NCBI GenBank assembly: GCA_047605265.1
Contig: JASGFY010000008.1
Location: 24,232 to 88,231 of the forward strand
DNA length: 64,000 bases
DNA from: Solimonas sp047605265
Lineage (GTDB): Bacteria; Pseudomonadota; Gammaproteobacteria; Nevskiales; Nevskiaceae
Reading direction: 5' to 3'
Position 1 is the stretch's first letter. Every line of letters begins with the position of its first letter. Below the pieces are notes generated by a model. The model made no database searches, was not told the DNA's origin, and saw only the letters and a program-made list of their open reading frames with translations. Both the position numbers and the translations under genes were made by a program. Of this stretch, positions 49,638-57,087 are shown piece by piece.

Positions 49638-50501
49638 ATGACCCTGATCGGCATCCTCATCGCCCTCGGCCTCGAACGCGTGCTCGGCCGCATCCCCGGC
49701 TGGGGCCGGCCGGTGATTTTCCTGTGGGTGATGCGCGCCGTGCACGCCGTGGTGCCGGCCGCGCTGTGGGCATCGCCGCTGCTGCCGATCGCCACGGTCG
49801 CGCTGCCGGTCGCGCTGGTCTGGTGGGCATACGGGCAGATCTGGAGCCCGGTGCTGGCGCTGTGCGCGGCGGCGGCGGTGCTGCTGCTGTGCCTCGGGCC
49901 GCGCGATCTCGCCGAGGACGTGAACGACCTGCTGGCGGCGCGCGAGGCGGGCGACATGGCGCGCGTGCAGCAGATCGCGCGCAATCTGCAGCGTGGTCCG
50001 CAGCCCGACGAGAGCCATCGCTCGCTGATGGGCACGCTGTTCATCCAGTCGCACGAAAAGCTGTTCGGCGTGCTGCTGTGGTTCTTCGTGTTCGGTCCGG
50101 CCGGCGCGGTCGCCTACCGGCTCGCCTGCCGCCTGCCGCGGCTGCTGCACGCGACGGCCCCGGATTCGCTGGCCGCGCGCACCGCGGGCTGGCTGCACAA
50201 TCTGCTGGCCTGGGTGCCGGTGCGCATCACGACCCTGCTGTTCGGCCTCGCCGGCAGCCTCGACGACGCGCTGGCGGCCTGGCGCTCGCTGATGCGGCAG
50301 CCGCTGCACGGCTGGCGCTCGCACACCTGGGCGCTGCTTGCCGAAATCTCGGTCGCGTCGCTGCGCGTCGAGAGCGCCGACGGTGCCGCCGAGCCGGTCC
50401 AGCTCGGCTCCGCCCTGCGCGAAGTCCTGCGCATGCAGTGGCGCGCGCTGCTGATCCTGCTGGCGTTCTTCGCGATCTTCGCGACCGGCAGCATTTTCTG
50501 A
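49638..50501 (+). CDS. ampE: AmpE-like inner-membrane protein
   Basis: A 287-residue membrane protein with four to five hydrophobic helices, placed immediately after ampD as in other gammaproteobacteria. It has ARNLQRGPQPDESHRSLMGT and SHEKLFGVLLWFFVFGPAGA, which match AmpE, a CbiB-superfamily member often described as a sensor or accessory for beta-lactamase induction. Its biochemical role is not settled. The stop overlaps the next gene's start (TGATG), so the cobalamin-binding protein gene may be translated from the same message. Confidence 0.85.
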   Translation: MTLIGILIALGLERVLGRIPGWGRPVIFLWVMRAVHAVVPAALWASPLLPIATVALPVALVWWAYGQIWSPVLALCAAAAVLLLCLGPRDLAEDVNDLLAAREAGDMARVQQIARNLQRGPQPDESHRSLMGTLFIQSHEKLFGVLLWFFVFGPAGAVAYRLACRLPRLLHATAPDSLAARTAGWLHNLLAWVPVRITTLLFGLAGSLDDALAAWRSLMRQPLHGWRSHTWALLAEISVASLRVESADGAAEPVQLGSALREVLRMQWRALLILLAFFAIFATGSIF

Positions 50502-51361
50502 TGCGCGCCTGGACGCGTGGCGCGGCGGCGCTGCTTCTGGGCTTCGCCGCCGGCGCCGGCGCCGCCGAGCGCATCGTCACGCTGGCGCCGCATCTCGCCG
50601 AACTGGCCTGCGCCGTCGGCGCCTGCGAAGAGCTGGTCGGCGTCGCGGCGTATACCGACGCGCCCCCGCAGGCCGCGAAACGGCCGCAGATCGGCAGCGC
50701 GCTGGCGATCAACCGCGAAGCCGTGCTCGCGCTGCAGCCGACGCGCGTGCTGGCCTGGCAGGGCGGCACGCCGGAAACCGCGATCGCGCAGCTGCGCGGA
50801 CTGGGGCTGCGCGTCGAGCCGGTCGCGATCGACGATCTCGACGCGATCGCGCCGACGCTCGCGACGCTCGGCGCCGAGCTCGGCCATCCCGAGCAGGGCC
50901 GCGCCGCGGCGGCGGCTTACGCACGGCGGCTCGCCGCCCTGCGCGCGCAGTATCGCGGCCGGCCGCGGCTGCGGGCCTTCTACCAGATCGAGACCGGACC
51001 CGTTTATACGGTCAGCGCGCGCAGCCCGATCAGCGCCGCGCTCGATCTGTGCGGCGCCGACAACGTGTTCGCCCGCTTGCCGGCGCTGTCGGCGATCGTC
51101 AGTGACGAAGCCGTGCTCGCCGCCGATCCGCAGGTGGTTGTGCACGCCGCCGACGAGGACGCGCGCGGCATGCAAGCCTACTGGCGCCGGCTCGGCGGCG
51201 TGCAGGCCGCCGATCCGCGGCGGCGCGTCGCGATCGACGCGAACCTGCTGACGCGACAGTCGCCGCGCGTGCTCGACGGCATCGCCGATCTCTGCGCGGG
51301 GCTCGACCGCGTGCGCGCCTGCGCGGTGCGGCCGGCGGCGCGCGACTGCGCCGCGCCGTGA
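50501..51361 (+). CDS. BtuF-like periplasmic cobalamin/metal-chelate binding protein
   Basis: A 286-residue periplasmic binding protein of the BtuF/FepB-type two-lobe fold joined by one long helix. It has a signal peptide (RAWTRGAAALLLGFAAGAGA), an N-lobe with RIVTLAPHLAELACAVGACE and VLALQPTRVLAWQGGTP, and a C-lobe with SARSPISAALDLCGADNVFA and the short terminal Cys pairs. BtuF delivers vitamin B12 to BtuCD; no btuC or btuD is adjacent. The convergent ATR gene next door supports a cobalamin link. FepB-type siderophore binding is the main alternative. It overlaps ampE by one base. Confidence 0.75.
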   Translation: MRAWTRGAAALLLGFAAGAGAAERIVTLAPHLAELACAVGACEELVGVAAYTDAPPQAAKRPQIGSALAINREAVLALQPTRVLAWQGGTPETAIAQLRGLGLRVEPVAIDDLDAIAPTLATLGAELGHPEQGRAAAAAYARRLAALRAQYRGRPRLRAFYQIETGPVYTVSARSPISAALDLCGADNVFARLPALSAIVSDEAVLAADPQVVVHAADEDARGMQAYWRRLGGVQAADPRRRVAIDANLLTRQSPRVLDGIADLCAGLDRVRACAVRPAARDCAAP

Positions 51362-51370
51362 AGCGCGCCG

Positions 51371-51916
51371 TCAGGCGTGCTGCCAGATCACTTCGCGACC
51401 GCCGTCGGCGCGCGCGAGCTGGCGCGAGATCACGAACAGCAGATCGGACAGGCGGTTCAGGTAGCGCAGCGCCGCCGGATTGAGCGGCGCCGCTTCGTGC
51501 ACCGCCCACAGGCTGCGCTCGGCGCGGCGCGCGACGGCGCGCGCGAGGTGCGATTGCGCGGCGATCGGACGGCCGCCGGGCAGCACGAAATCCTTCAGCG
51601 GCGGCAGCTCGGCATTGAAGGCCGCGACCCACTCCTCGAGCTGCGCGACGTGCTCGTCGCGGATCGCTGTGTGGCCCGGCATCGCCAGCTCGCCGCCGAC
51701 GTCGAACAGGCGATGCTGGACGACGCTCAACGCGTCGCGGAACGGCGCCGGCAGCGCGGCGTCGGCGAGCAGCACGCCGAGCTGCGAGTTCAGCTCGTCG
51801 AGATCGCCCATCGCGCTGACGCGCGGATGCGTCTTGGCGACGCGGCCGCCGCTGGCCAGGCCGGTGGTGCCGGCGTCGCCGGTGCGCGTGACGATCTTGC
51901 TCAGTCGGTTGCCCAT
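51371..51916 (-). CDS. Cob(I)alamin adenosyltransferase, PduO type
   Basis: A 181-residue ATR that transfers the adenosyl group of ATP to cob(I)alamin to make adenosylcobalamin. The family signatures are all visible: the ATP loop TRTGDAGTTGLASGGRV near the N-terminus, VSAMGDLDELNSQLG, and RAVARRAERSLW with LNRLSDLLFVISRQLA in the helical body. PduO-type rather than CobA/BtuR-type, because of these motifs. It is convergent with the btuF-like gene (9 bases apart), suggesting import plus activation of vitamin B12. Confidence 0.92.
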   Translation of the reverse strand: MGNRLSKIVTRTGDAGTTGLASGGRVAKTHPRVSAMGDLDELNSQLGVLLADAALPAPFRDALSVVQHRLFDVGGELAMPGHTAIRDEHVAQLEEWVAAFNAELPPLKDFVLPGGRPIAAQSHLARAVARRAERSLWAVHEAAPLNPAALRYLNRLSDLLFVISRQLARADGGREVIWQHA

Positions 51917-52042
51917 CGTGTCGGCTCCGGTCGCGAGAGATGCCGACTACATCGTTTCGGCGGCGGCGGCGCAAGCCGGAGGCGCGGTTCTGTCGCTCGC
52001 GCCGCGCCGCTATCATGCGCACCCCGAACGAGAGCACCGTCC

Positions 52043-52846
52043 ATGGCCAGCCCGCACCTCAGCGCCGCGCTCGACGCCGCGCGCGCCGCCACCGAGATCA
52101 TCCGCAAGGCGTACCGCGGCAACTTCAGCGTCGAATACAAGGCCGATGCGAGCCCCGTGACCGAAGTCGACGTCGCCGCCGAGCGCGCGATCAAGGCGGT
52201 GCTGCGCGAGCGCTTTCCGGATTACGGTTTCTACGGCGAGGAGACGGGCAGGGACGTCGCGTCCGGCAGCGAGTATCTCTGGCTCGTCGATCCGATCGAC
52301 GGCACCAAGGCTTTCGTGCGCGGCTATCCGATCTTCTCGGTGCAGATCGCGCTGATGCGCGGCAGCGAGCTGATCCTGGGCGTGTCCTGCGCGCCGTGCT
52401 GGAACGAGGGGCTCGGCGAAGTCGCCTGGGCCGAGCGCGGCGCCGGCGCCTGGCGCGGCCTGCTCGGCACGCCGCTCGACGGCTACGAGCGCCTGCGGGT
52501 GTCGACAATCGACCAGCTCGGCAAGGCCACCCTGTCGACCGGCAATCTGGCCACGCTGGCGAAGTCGCCGCAGTGGGCGGAGCTTGGCCGCCTGATCCCG
52601 CAGCTGCACCGCATCCGCGGCTATGGCGACTTCGTGCACTACCACTACCTGGCGGGCGGCAAGCTCGATGCGGTGGTGGAGTCCGACGTCAACATTCTCG
52701 ACATCGCGGCCCTCGCGGTGATCGTCGAGGAGGCCGGCGGCCGCTTCACCGATCTCAACGGCCGTCCGCCGAGCCTCGAGACGCGCACCGTGCTGGCCAG
52801 CAACGGCCGCCTGCACGAAGCGTTCGCGCCCCTGGCCGTGCCCTGA
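52043..52846 (+). CDS. Inositol monophosphatase-family enzyme, HisN/CysQ-like
   Basis: A 267-residue Mg-dependent phosphatase of the inositol-monophosphatase fold. Metal ligands: Glu66/Glu67 in GFYGEETGR, Asp83-Pro-Ile-Asp86 in LVDPIDGTKAFVRG, and the C-terminal Asp region in SDVNILDIAALAVIVEEAGG. The start MASPHLSAALDAARAATEII is typical. Members act on histidinol phosphate (HisN), inositol-1-phosphate or 3'-phosphoadenylates; KAFVRGYPIFSVQIAL slightly favours the HisN subgroup, but substrate assignment is not possible from the sequence alone. A TATCAT hexamer upstream is a possible -10. Downstream begins the decayed island. Confidence 0.85.
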   Translation: MASPHLSAALDAARAATEIIRKAYRGNFSVEYKADASPVTEVDVAAERAIKAVLRERFPDYGFYGEETGRDVASGSEYLWLVDPIDGTKAFVRGYPIFSVQIALMRGSELILGVSCAPCWNEGLGEVAWAERGAGAWRGLLGTPLDGYERLRVSTIDQLGKATLSTGNLATLAKSPQWAELGRLIPQLHRIRGYGDFVHYHYLAGGKLDAVVESDVNILDIAALAVIVEEAGGRFTDLNGRPPSLETRTVLASNGRLHEAFAPLAVP

Positions 52847-52954
52847 AGTCCGTTCGCACGGCGCGCGGTCCGCGCCGGCGCCTGGCGCGCCGTGCGCCGC
52901 GCGTGCCGCGCAGGCCGGTGATTGCGCCGCGCGCGGTCTTCCGCTTAAGTGAGA

Positions 52955-52967
52955 GAGAATTATTCTC
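52955..52967. promoter_or_regulatory. Fur-box-like palindrome
   Basis: GAGAAT-T-ATTCTC is a perfect 6-1-6 palindrome, and AGAGAATTATTCTCATT closely follows the Fur 7-1-7 consensus TGATAATxATTATCA. It lies about 190 bases before the surviving part of the PepSY gene and directly at the end of the phage-like fragment, so its original target may have been lost. Confidence 0.5.
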
Positions 52968-53165
52968 ATTCCTGTGACGCCGGTGTCCGCCGCCGAGCAG
53001 CATCCGTTTCGTCGGCCGCTTCCTCGAGCGTGTCGTAGTACGAGTCGGCCGCGCTCGCCAGCGACAGCAGCGAGACGTAGGTCTCCTGCCCGGACTCGGT
53101 CGTCAGATCGAGCGAATCGACCAGCTCGCGGAAGCCCTCGCGCGTCGTTGGCAGCGTGTACCCGC
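52966..53165 (-). pseudogene. C-terminal fragment, phage tape-measure-like
   Basis: The minus strand between the Fur-like box and the PepSY remnant keeps an open frame of about 66 residues reading LPTTREGFRELVDSLDLTTE, then SGQETYVSLLSLASAADSYY and DTLEEAADET, ending at TGA (52966). The pattern G/x-L-P-x-T-R-x-x-F-x-x-L-V-x-x-L-D-L-x-T-E-x-G resembles, from memory, the C-terminal part of phage tail tape-measure proteins. No start codon belongs to it; upstream the sequence switches to PepSY homology on the other strand, so this looks like a recombination scar. Confidence 0.35.
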
Positions 53166-54123
53166 AGCAGATCGTCACCTTGATCTTCGTCGACGACGAC
53201 GAGCCGCAGGTACTGGTGTCGATGGCGCCGTCGTGGGCGGCCTCGCGGGATGAGCCCAAGAGCAATCACTTCATCAAGTTCGATGCGCGCACCGGGCAGG
53301 TGCTGAAGGAATCCGACCCGCCGGACCGCCGTTGCCTGACATTCCTGCAGCTCGTGTTCAAGCTGCACACGGATCTGTTCGCGGAATTGCCGGGCGAGCT
53401 GTTTCTCGGTCTCATGGGCCTGCTGTTCGTCGTCGCCATCGTCTCCGGCATCGTGCTGTACGGGCCGTTCATGAAGAAGCTCGATTTCGGCACGGTGCGC
53501 GCGAACCGTTCGCCGCGCCTGAAATGGGTGGACCTTCACAACCTGCTCGGCATCGTCACGCTGGCCTGAGCGCTGGTGGTCGGCTTCACCGGCGTCGTCA
53601 ACAGAGTTGTCCGCACCGTTGTTCACGCTGTGGCAGCGGACCGACGTGCAGGACATGCTGAGACCGTGGCAGGGCAAGCCGCCGCAGCAGCAGGCCGAAC
53701 TCGGCCCGGCGCAGGCGGCTTTCGACGCGGCGCGCGCTGCCGGGCATGCGGGTCACCAGCATCGTTTATCCCGGCAGCCGTTTCGGCAGCCCGCATCACT
53801 TCCTGCTGTGGGCCAGGGGCGAGACGCCGCTGACTTCACGTCTGTTCAGTCCGGTGCTGGTGAACGCGCGCAACGGCGAGCTGACCGCCGTGGCCAGGAT
53901 GCCGTGGTATCTGCGCGCGCTGGAAGTCTCGCGTCCGCTGCACTTCGGCGACTATGGCGGCCTGCCATTAAAGATCCTCTGGACGCTGCTCGATCTCGTC
54001 ACGATCGTCGTGCTCGGCAGCGGTTTGTACCTGTGGATCGCGCGGCGCCGGCGGACGCAGGCGCGGATCGACGGGCTGGCGCGGCGCTACGCGGCGGTGA
54101 CGCGCAAGGAACTTGCGGCATGA
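53156..54123 (+). pseudogene. PepSY-TM iron-regulated membrane protein, disrupted
   Basis: Homology to PepSY-associated membrane proteins starts abruptly at about 53160 (QQIVTLIFVDDDEPQVLVSM), so the N-terminal half is gone. The first frame continues through FDARTGQVLKESDPPDRR, a helix (GLMGLLFVVAIVSGIVLYGP) and LKWVDLHNLLGIVTLA, then meets TGA at 53567-53569 where Trp is expected before ALVVGFTGVVN. One frameshift near 53605 moves into SAPLFTLWQRTDVQDM, and another near 53735 returns to RVTSIVYPGSRFGSPHHFLL, ending LDLVTIVVLGSGLYLWIARR and a stop at 54123. So a 5' truncation, one nonsense codon and two frameshifts. Intact homologues help with ferric-siderophore reduction or uptake next to TonB receptors. 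Confidence 0.75.
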
Positions 54124-54278
54124 AGGCGCGCGGCTTGCCCGACGTCCGGCGCGTGCCGCTGCTGCTGGCGGCGCTGCTGGGGACCGGGATCTGGCATGCG
54201 CTGGCTTGGCTGGCGCTCGGCACGCCGCTGGCCGTCGCCATGTATCACGCGTGTGCCGGCCGCATGCGTGATCCGGGT
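54120..54278 (+). pseudogene. Small membrane protein remnant after the PepSY gene
   Basis: Overlapping the PepSY stop (ATGA) is a frame reading VRRVPLLLAALLGTGIWHAL then AWLALGTPLAVAMYHA. Intact PepSY genes are often followed by a small two-helix membrane protein of about 90 residues with this P-L-L-L-G...W-x-A-L-x-W-L-A-L-G-x-P pattern (from memory). Here the second half is missing and the frame runs without its own stop into the antisense of the HAD gene, so it has lost its 3' end. Confidence 0.45.
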
Positions 54279-54935
54279 TCAGCGCAGGCTGATGACGGAC
54301 CAGCCGCGGCTCTGCGCCGTGGCGCGCAGCACGGCGTCCGGATCGACCGCGACCGCGGTCTGCGCTTCCTCGAGCAGCGGAATGTCGTTGCGCGAGTCGC
54401 TGTAGGCCGTCAGATGCGCGTACGGCTCGGTCTGCACGGCCAGCCACTGCCGCAGGCGCTGCACCTTGCCGCCTTGGAAATTCGGGATGCCTTCGATCCG
54501 GCCGGTGTAGCGGCCGTCGACGACTTCGGGATCGGTGGCGATCAGGTTCGGCACGCCGAGCAGCGCGGCGATCGGTTCGGTGATGAAACGGCTCGTCGCC
54601 GTGGTGATCAGCAGCACGTCGCCTTGCGTGCGGTGCTTTTCGAGCAGCGCCGGCGCGCCCGGTGCGACGATCGGTGCGACCCATTCGGCGACGAAGCGCT
54701 CGCGCAGCGCCAGCATCCGCGCCAGCGGCTGCTCGACGAGCGGGCGCAGGCTGAACGCGGCGTACTCATGGATGTCGAGCGTGCCGGCCGTGTAAAGGCC
54801 GTAGAAGCGCTCGTTCTCCCGCGCGTAGCGCTCGGCATCGACGATGCCGTTTTCGATCATCCAGCGCCCCCACAGGTGATCGCTGTCACTGACCAGCAGG
54901 GTGTGGTCGAGATCGAAGACGGCGAGGCGGCGCAT
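54279..54935 (-). CDS. HAD-superfamily phosphatase, SerB/IB-like
   Basis: A 218-residue HAD-IB hydrolase. The nucleophile motif AVFDLDHTLLVSDSD (Asp8, Asp10) begins the protein, motif II is TTATSRF, and motif III/IV is AYSDSRNDIPLLE. A helical cap lies at about residues 25-110 (ENERFYGLYTAGTLDIHEYA). Relatives include phosphoserine, histidinol-phosphate and 1-acylglycerol-related phosphatases, so the substrate is open. The start ATG 54935 is the Met directly before the motif. It is divergent from rppH with about 115 bases between, a frequent gammaproteobacterial arrangement. Confidence 0.85.
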   Translation of the reverse strand: MRRLAVFDLDHTLLVSDSDHLWGRWMIENGIVDAERYARENERFYGLYTAGTLDIHEYAAFSLRPLVEQPLARMLALRERFVAEWVAPIVAPGAPALLEKHRTQGDVLLITTATSRFITEPIAALLGVPNLIATDPEVVDGRYTGRIEGIPNFQGGKVQRLRQWLAVQTEPYAHLTAYSDSRNDIPLLEEAQTAVAVDPDAVLRATAQSRGWSVISLR

Positions 54936-55050
54936 GCAGCGGTCCGGAATGTGACGGCGGTTGATGGCTGCGCAGGATAGCAGCCGCGCGTTGCCGGGCG
55001 ATCGGCGCTTGTGGAACAATCGTTGCAAACCTTGCGATCGTTTCGCCCAA

Positions 55051-55569
55051 GTGATTGATGCAGATGGTTTTAGGCCGAATGTCGGCATTGTGCTCAGCAA
55101 TGCCTGGGGCCAGCTTTTGTGGGCGAAACGCATCGGCCAGGATGCCTGGCAGTTTCCGCAGGGCGGCATCCAGCATGGCGAAAAGCCCGAGCAGGCCCTG
55201 TTTCGCGAACTCGGCGAAGAGCTCGGTCTCGGCCGCGACGATGTCCGCATCCTCGGCGTGACCTCGGGCTGGCTGCGCTACCGTCTGCCGAGCCGCTATC
55301 TTCGCCGTTCGCGCGGCCGCGTGTGCATCGGCCAGAAGCAGAAATGGTTCGCCCTGCGCCTTGTCTCCGACGATACGGCCGTGCGGCTCGACGCCAGCGC
55401 GAAACCGGAATTCGACGGCTGGCGCTGGGTCGACTACTGGCTGCCGCTCGACGAGGTCGTCGATTTCAAGCGCGAGGTTTACCAGTCAGCTCTGCGTGAG
55501 CTCTCGACGGTCCTCAGCCGGCGGGCACCGTCGGCGGGCGTTGCCGATCACGGTTCGCTGCCCGGCTGA
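55051..55569 (+). CDS. rppH: RNA pyrophosphohydrolase RppH
   Basis: RppH removes pyrophosphate from 5'-triphosphorylated mRNA, starting decay. The 172-residue Nudix protein has the canonical start IDADGFRPNVGIVLSN, with GTG 55051 as start; the frame is open upstream but nothing there is conserved. The Nudix box is GGIQHGEKPEQALFRELGEE followed by LGL, with all the expected Glu residues. KQKWFALRL and FDGWRWVDYWLPLDEVVDFK complete the family. The C-terminal 20 residues are variable. It stands alone, divergent from the HAD gene. Confidence 0.95.
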   Translation: MIDADGFRPNVGIVLSNAWGQLLWAKRIGQDAWQFPQGGIQHGEKPEQALFRELGEELGLGRDDVRILGVTSGWLRYRLPSRYLRRSRGRVCIGQKQKWFALRLVSDDTAVRLDASAKPEFDGWRWVDYWLPLDEVVDFKREVYQSALRELSTVLSRRAPSAGVADHGSLPG

Positions 55570-55620
55570 CGGTCTGCGGTTCGCTTCGCGGAGCTTTTCG
55601 CAAACGAGATTTCAGGACTG

Positions 55621-55649
55621 TTGACATGGATTCTCATTTCCGCAACGAT
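55621..55649 (+). promoter_or_regulatory. bfd promoter overlapped by a Fur-box-like sequence
   Basis: TTGACA (55621-55626), a 17-base spacer and AACGAT (55644-55649) form a plausible promoter whose start point would fall at about 55656, right before the bfd ATG at 55657. GACATGGATTCTCATTTCC (55623-55641) matches the 19-base Fur consensus at 13 positions by my count and covers the -35/spacer region. No ribosome site precedes the ATG. Confidence 0.45.
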
Positions 55650-55656
55650 GGCCGCC

Positions 55657-55893
55657 ATGTTCATCTGTGTCTGCAAAGCCGTCTCCGACCGCATGATCCA
55701 CCACGCCGTTCGCGAGGATGGGGTGACGAGCCTGCGCGAGCTGGCACGCGGCTATGGGCTTGGCACCTGCTGCGGTAAATGCGTGCCGCAGGCCCGCGAG
55801 CTGCTCGGTGCCGCGTTGCGCGAACAGGAGGACACGGCGATCGACACAGTGATCCCGCTCGCCGCGCTGCCGCCGTCCGCCGTCTGCGCCTGA
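55657..55893 (+). CDS. bfd: Bacterioferritin-associated ferredoxin
   Basis: Bfd is a small [2Fe-2S] protein that donates electrons to bacterioferritin to release stored iron. The 78-residue protein has the four cluster cysteines Cys4 and Cys6 (FICVCKAVSD) and Cys39 and Cys42 (TCCGKCVPQARELL); an extra Cys38 makes a CC pair. Helical segments around VTSLRELARGYG fit the BFD-like [2Fe-2S] domain. ATG 55657 is preferred because it gives the short canonical N-terminus; ATG 55648 is the alternative. It lies directly upstream of bfr, with a Fur-like promoter. Confidence 0.92.
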   Translation: MFICVCKAVSDRMIHHAVREDGVTSLRELARGYGLGTCCGKCVPQARELLGAALREQEDTAIDTVIPLAALPPSAVCA

Positions 55894-56016
55894 TGCCGCG
55901 CCGCCGCGGCGTTCGCTGACGCGAATCAAAACGGTTCTTGCTCTTCAGGACGTTCCGTCATCGGCGGAACGCGCTTCGTATACTGCCCGTCAATTCCTCT
56001 GATGCGGAGCAAGACC

Positions 56017-56499
56017 ATGCGCGGCGATCCCAAAGTCCTGGAGTACCTCAACCTCGGCTTGAAGAACGAGCTGACGGCGATCAATCAGTACTTCCTGCAT
56101 GCCCGCATGCTCGGCCACTGGGGCCTCAAGCGGCTCGAGAAGCACGAGTACCACGAGTCGATCGACGAGATGAAGCACGCGGACAAGCTGATCGCGCGCA
56201 TCCTCTTCCTCGAGGGCCTGCCGAATCTGCAGGATCTCGGCAAGCTCTACGTCGGCGAAGACGTCAAGGAATTGCTGGAGTGCGATCTAAAGCTCGAAAA
56301 GGAAGCGCATCCGCTGTACCGCGACGCGATCGCTTACTGCGAGCAGGTCGGCGATTACGTGTCGCGCGAACTGTTCGTCGAGATCCAGAAGAGCGAGGAA
56401 GAGCACATCGACTGGCTCGAGGAGCAGCTGGGCCTGATCGAAAAGGTCGGCGTGCAGAATTATATCCAGCTCGGCGTCGGCGAAGTCAGCGGCTCCTGA
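56017..56499 (+). CDS. bfr: Bacterioferritin
   Basis: Bfr forms a 24-subunit heme-containing iron store. The 160-residue subunit carries the ferroxidase residues Glu18 (LKNELTAINQYF), Glu51 and His54 (HESIDEMKHADKLI), and the later KSEEEHIDWLEEQL pair; Met52 in DEMKH is the heme ligand, so it is the heme-binding type. GGAG lies seven bases before ATG 56017. Upstream, a 7-bp inverted repeat (CGTTCCG and CGGAACG, 55951-55971) and a TATACT hexamer (55979-55984) may form an independent promoter. A good terminator follows. Confidence 0.95.
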   Translation: MRGDPKVLEYLNLGLKNELTAINQYFLHARMLGHWGLKRLEKHEYHESIDEMKHADKLIARILFLEGLPNLQDLGKLYVGEDVKELLECDLKLEKEAHPLYRDAIAYCEQVGDYVSRELFVEIQKSEEEHIDWLEEQLGLIEKVGVQNYIQLGVGEVSGS

Positions 56500-56516
56500 G
56501 TCCGCGTGGCAACCGG

Positions 56517-56541
56517 AAAAGCCCCGCTTGCGGAGCTTTTT
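56517..56541 (+). terminator. Rho-independent terminator of bfr
   Basis: AAAAGC-C-CCGC, the loop TT and GCGG-A-GCTTTT pair with one internal mismatch and end in T, 18 bases after the bfr stop. The A/T arms also suit termination of the convergent hemJ gene. Confidence 0.7.
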
Positions 56542-56554
56542 CGTTGGCGGTGCG

Positions 56555-56980
56555 TCAGAACGGCTTGACGACGACGAGCACCAGCACGCCGAGCAGGAGC
56601 AGGGTCGGCACTTCGTTCATCAGGCGGTAGAACTTCGCGCTCTTGTCGTTGCGGCGTTCGGCGAACGCGCGCAGGCGCGTCTTCAGCCAACCGTGATAGC
56701 CGGACAGCACCAGGACCAGCGCCAGCTTGGCGTGCAGCCAGCCGGCTTTCAGGTAGATCTCCGGCCCTGACAGCAGCAGCGCGATGCCGAGCAGCCAGGT
56801 GCCGATCATGCCGATCGTCGTCATCGTGTAGAGACGGCGCTCCATCATCACGAAGCGCTCGTGGCCGGCCTCGTCGCCGACGTTCACGTGATAGACGAGC
56901 AGACGCGGCAGATAGAACAGGCCGACGAACCAGGCGATGACGAAGAAGACGTGAAAGACTTTGAGCCAGAGCGGCAGCAT
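56555..56980 (-). CDS. hemJ: Protoporphyrinogen IX oxidase HemJ
   Basis: HemJ oxidises protoporphyrinogen IX to protoporphyrin IX in heme synthesis, in the inner membrane. The 141-residue protein has four hydrophobic helices. The conserved N-terminal segment WLKVFHVFFVIAWFVGLFYL followed by PRLLVYHVNVGDEAGHERF has the essential His pair, and later LKAGWLHAKLALVLVLSGYH matches the family. ATG 56980 is the first sensible start. It is divergent from argC, the same context as PA0661-PA0662 in Pseudomonas aeruginosa, and convergent with bfr. Confidence 0.9.
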   Translation of the reverse strand: MLPLWLKVFHVFFVIAWFVGLFYLPRLLVYHVNVGDEAGHERFVMMERRLYTMTTIGMIGTWLLGIALLLSGPEIYLKAGWLHAKLALVLVLSGYHGWLKTRLRAFAERRNDKSAKFYRLMNEVPTLLLLGVLVLVVVKPF

Positions 56981-57087
56981 GGACGAAGTCCGGGTGAGCG
57001 GAATGGACGGATGCCGGGCGATTGGCGGGCAATCGTCGGCCGGCGATCGACTATTATGGCCGCCCCCCGCGTTGGCAGAGCAACCCT

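Noticed and set aside
50501..51916. Cobalamin riboswitch for the btuF-like or ATR gene
   Set aside because: The btuF-like gene overlaps ampE, so there is no leader, and the region before the ATR gene shows no B12-box-like sequence.
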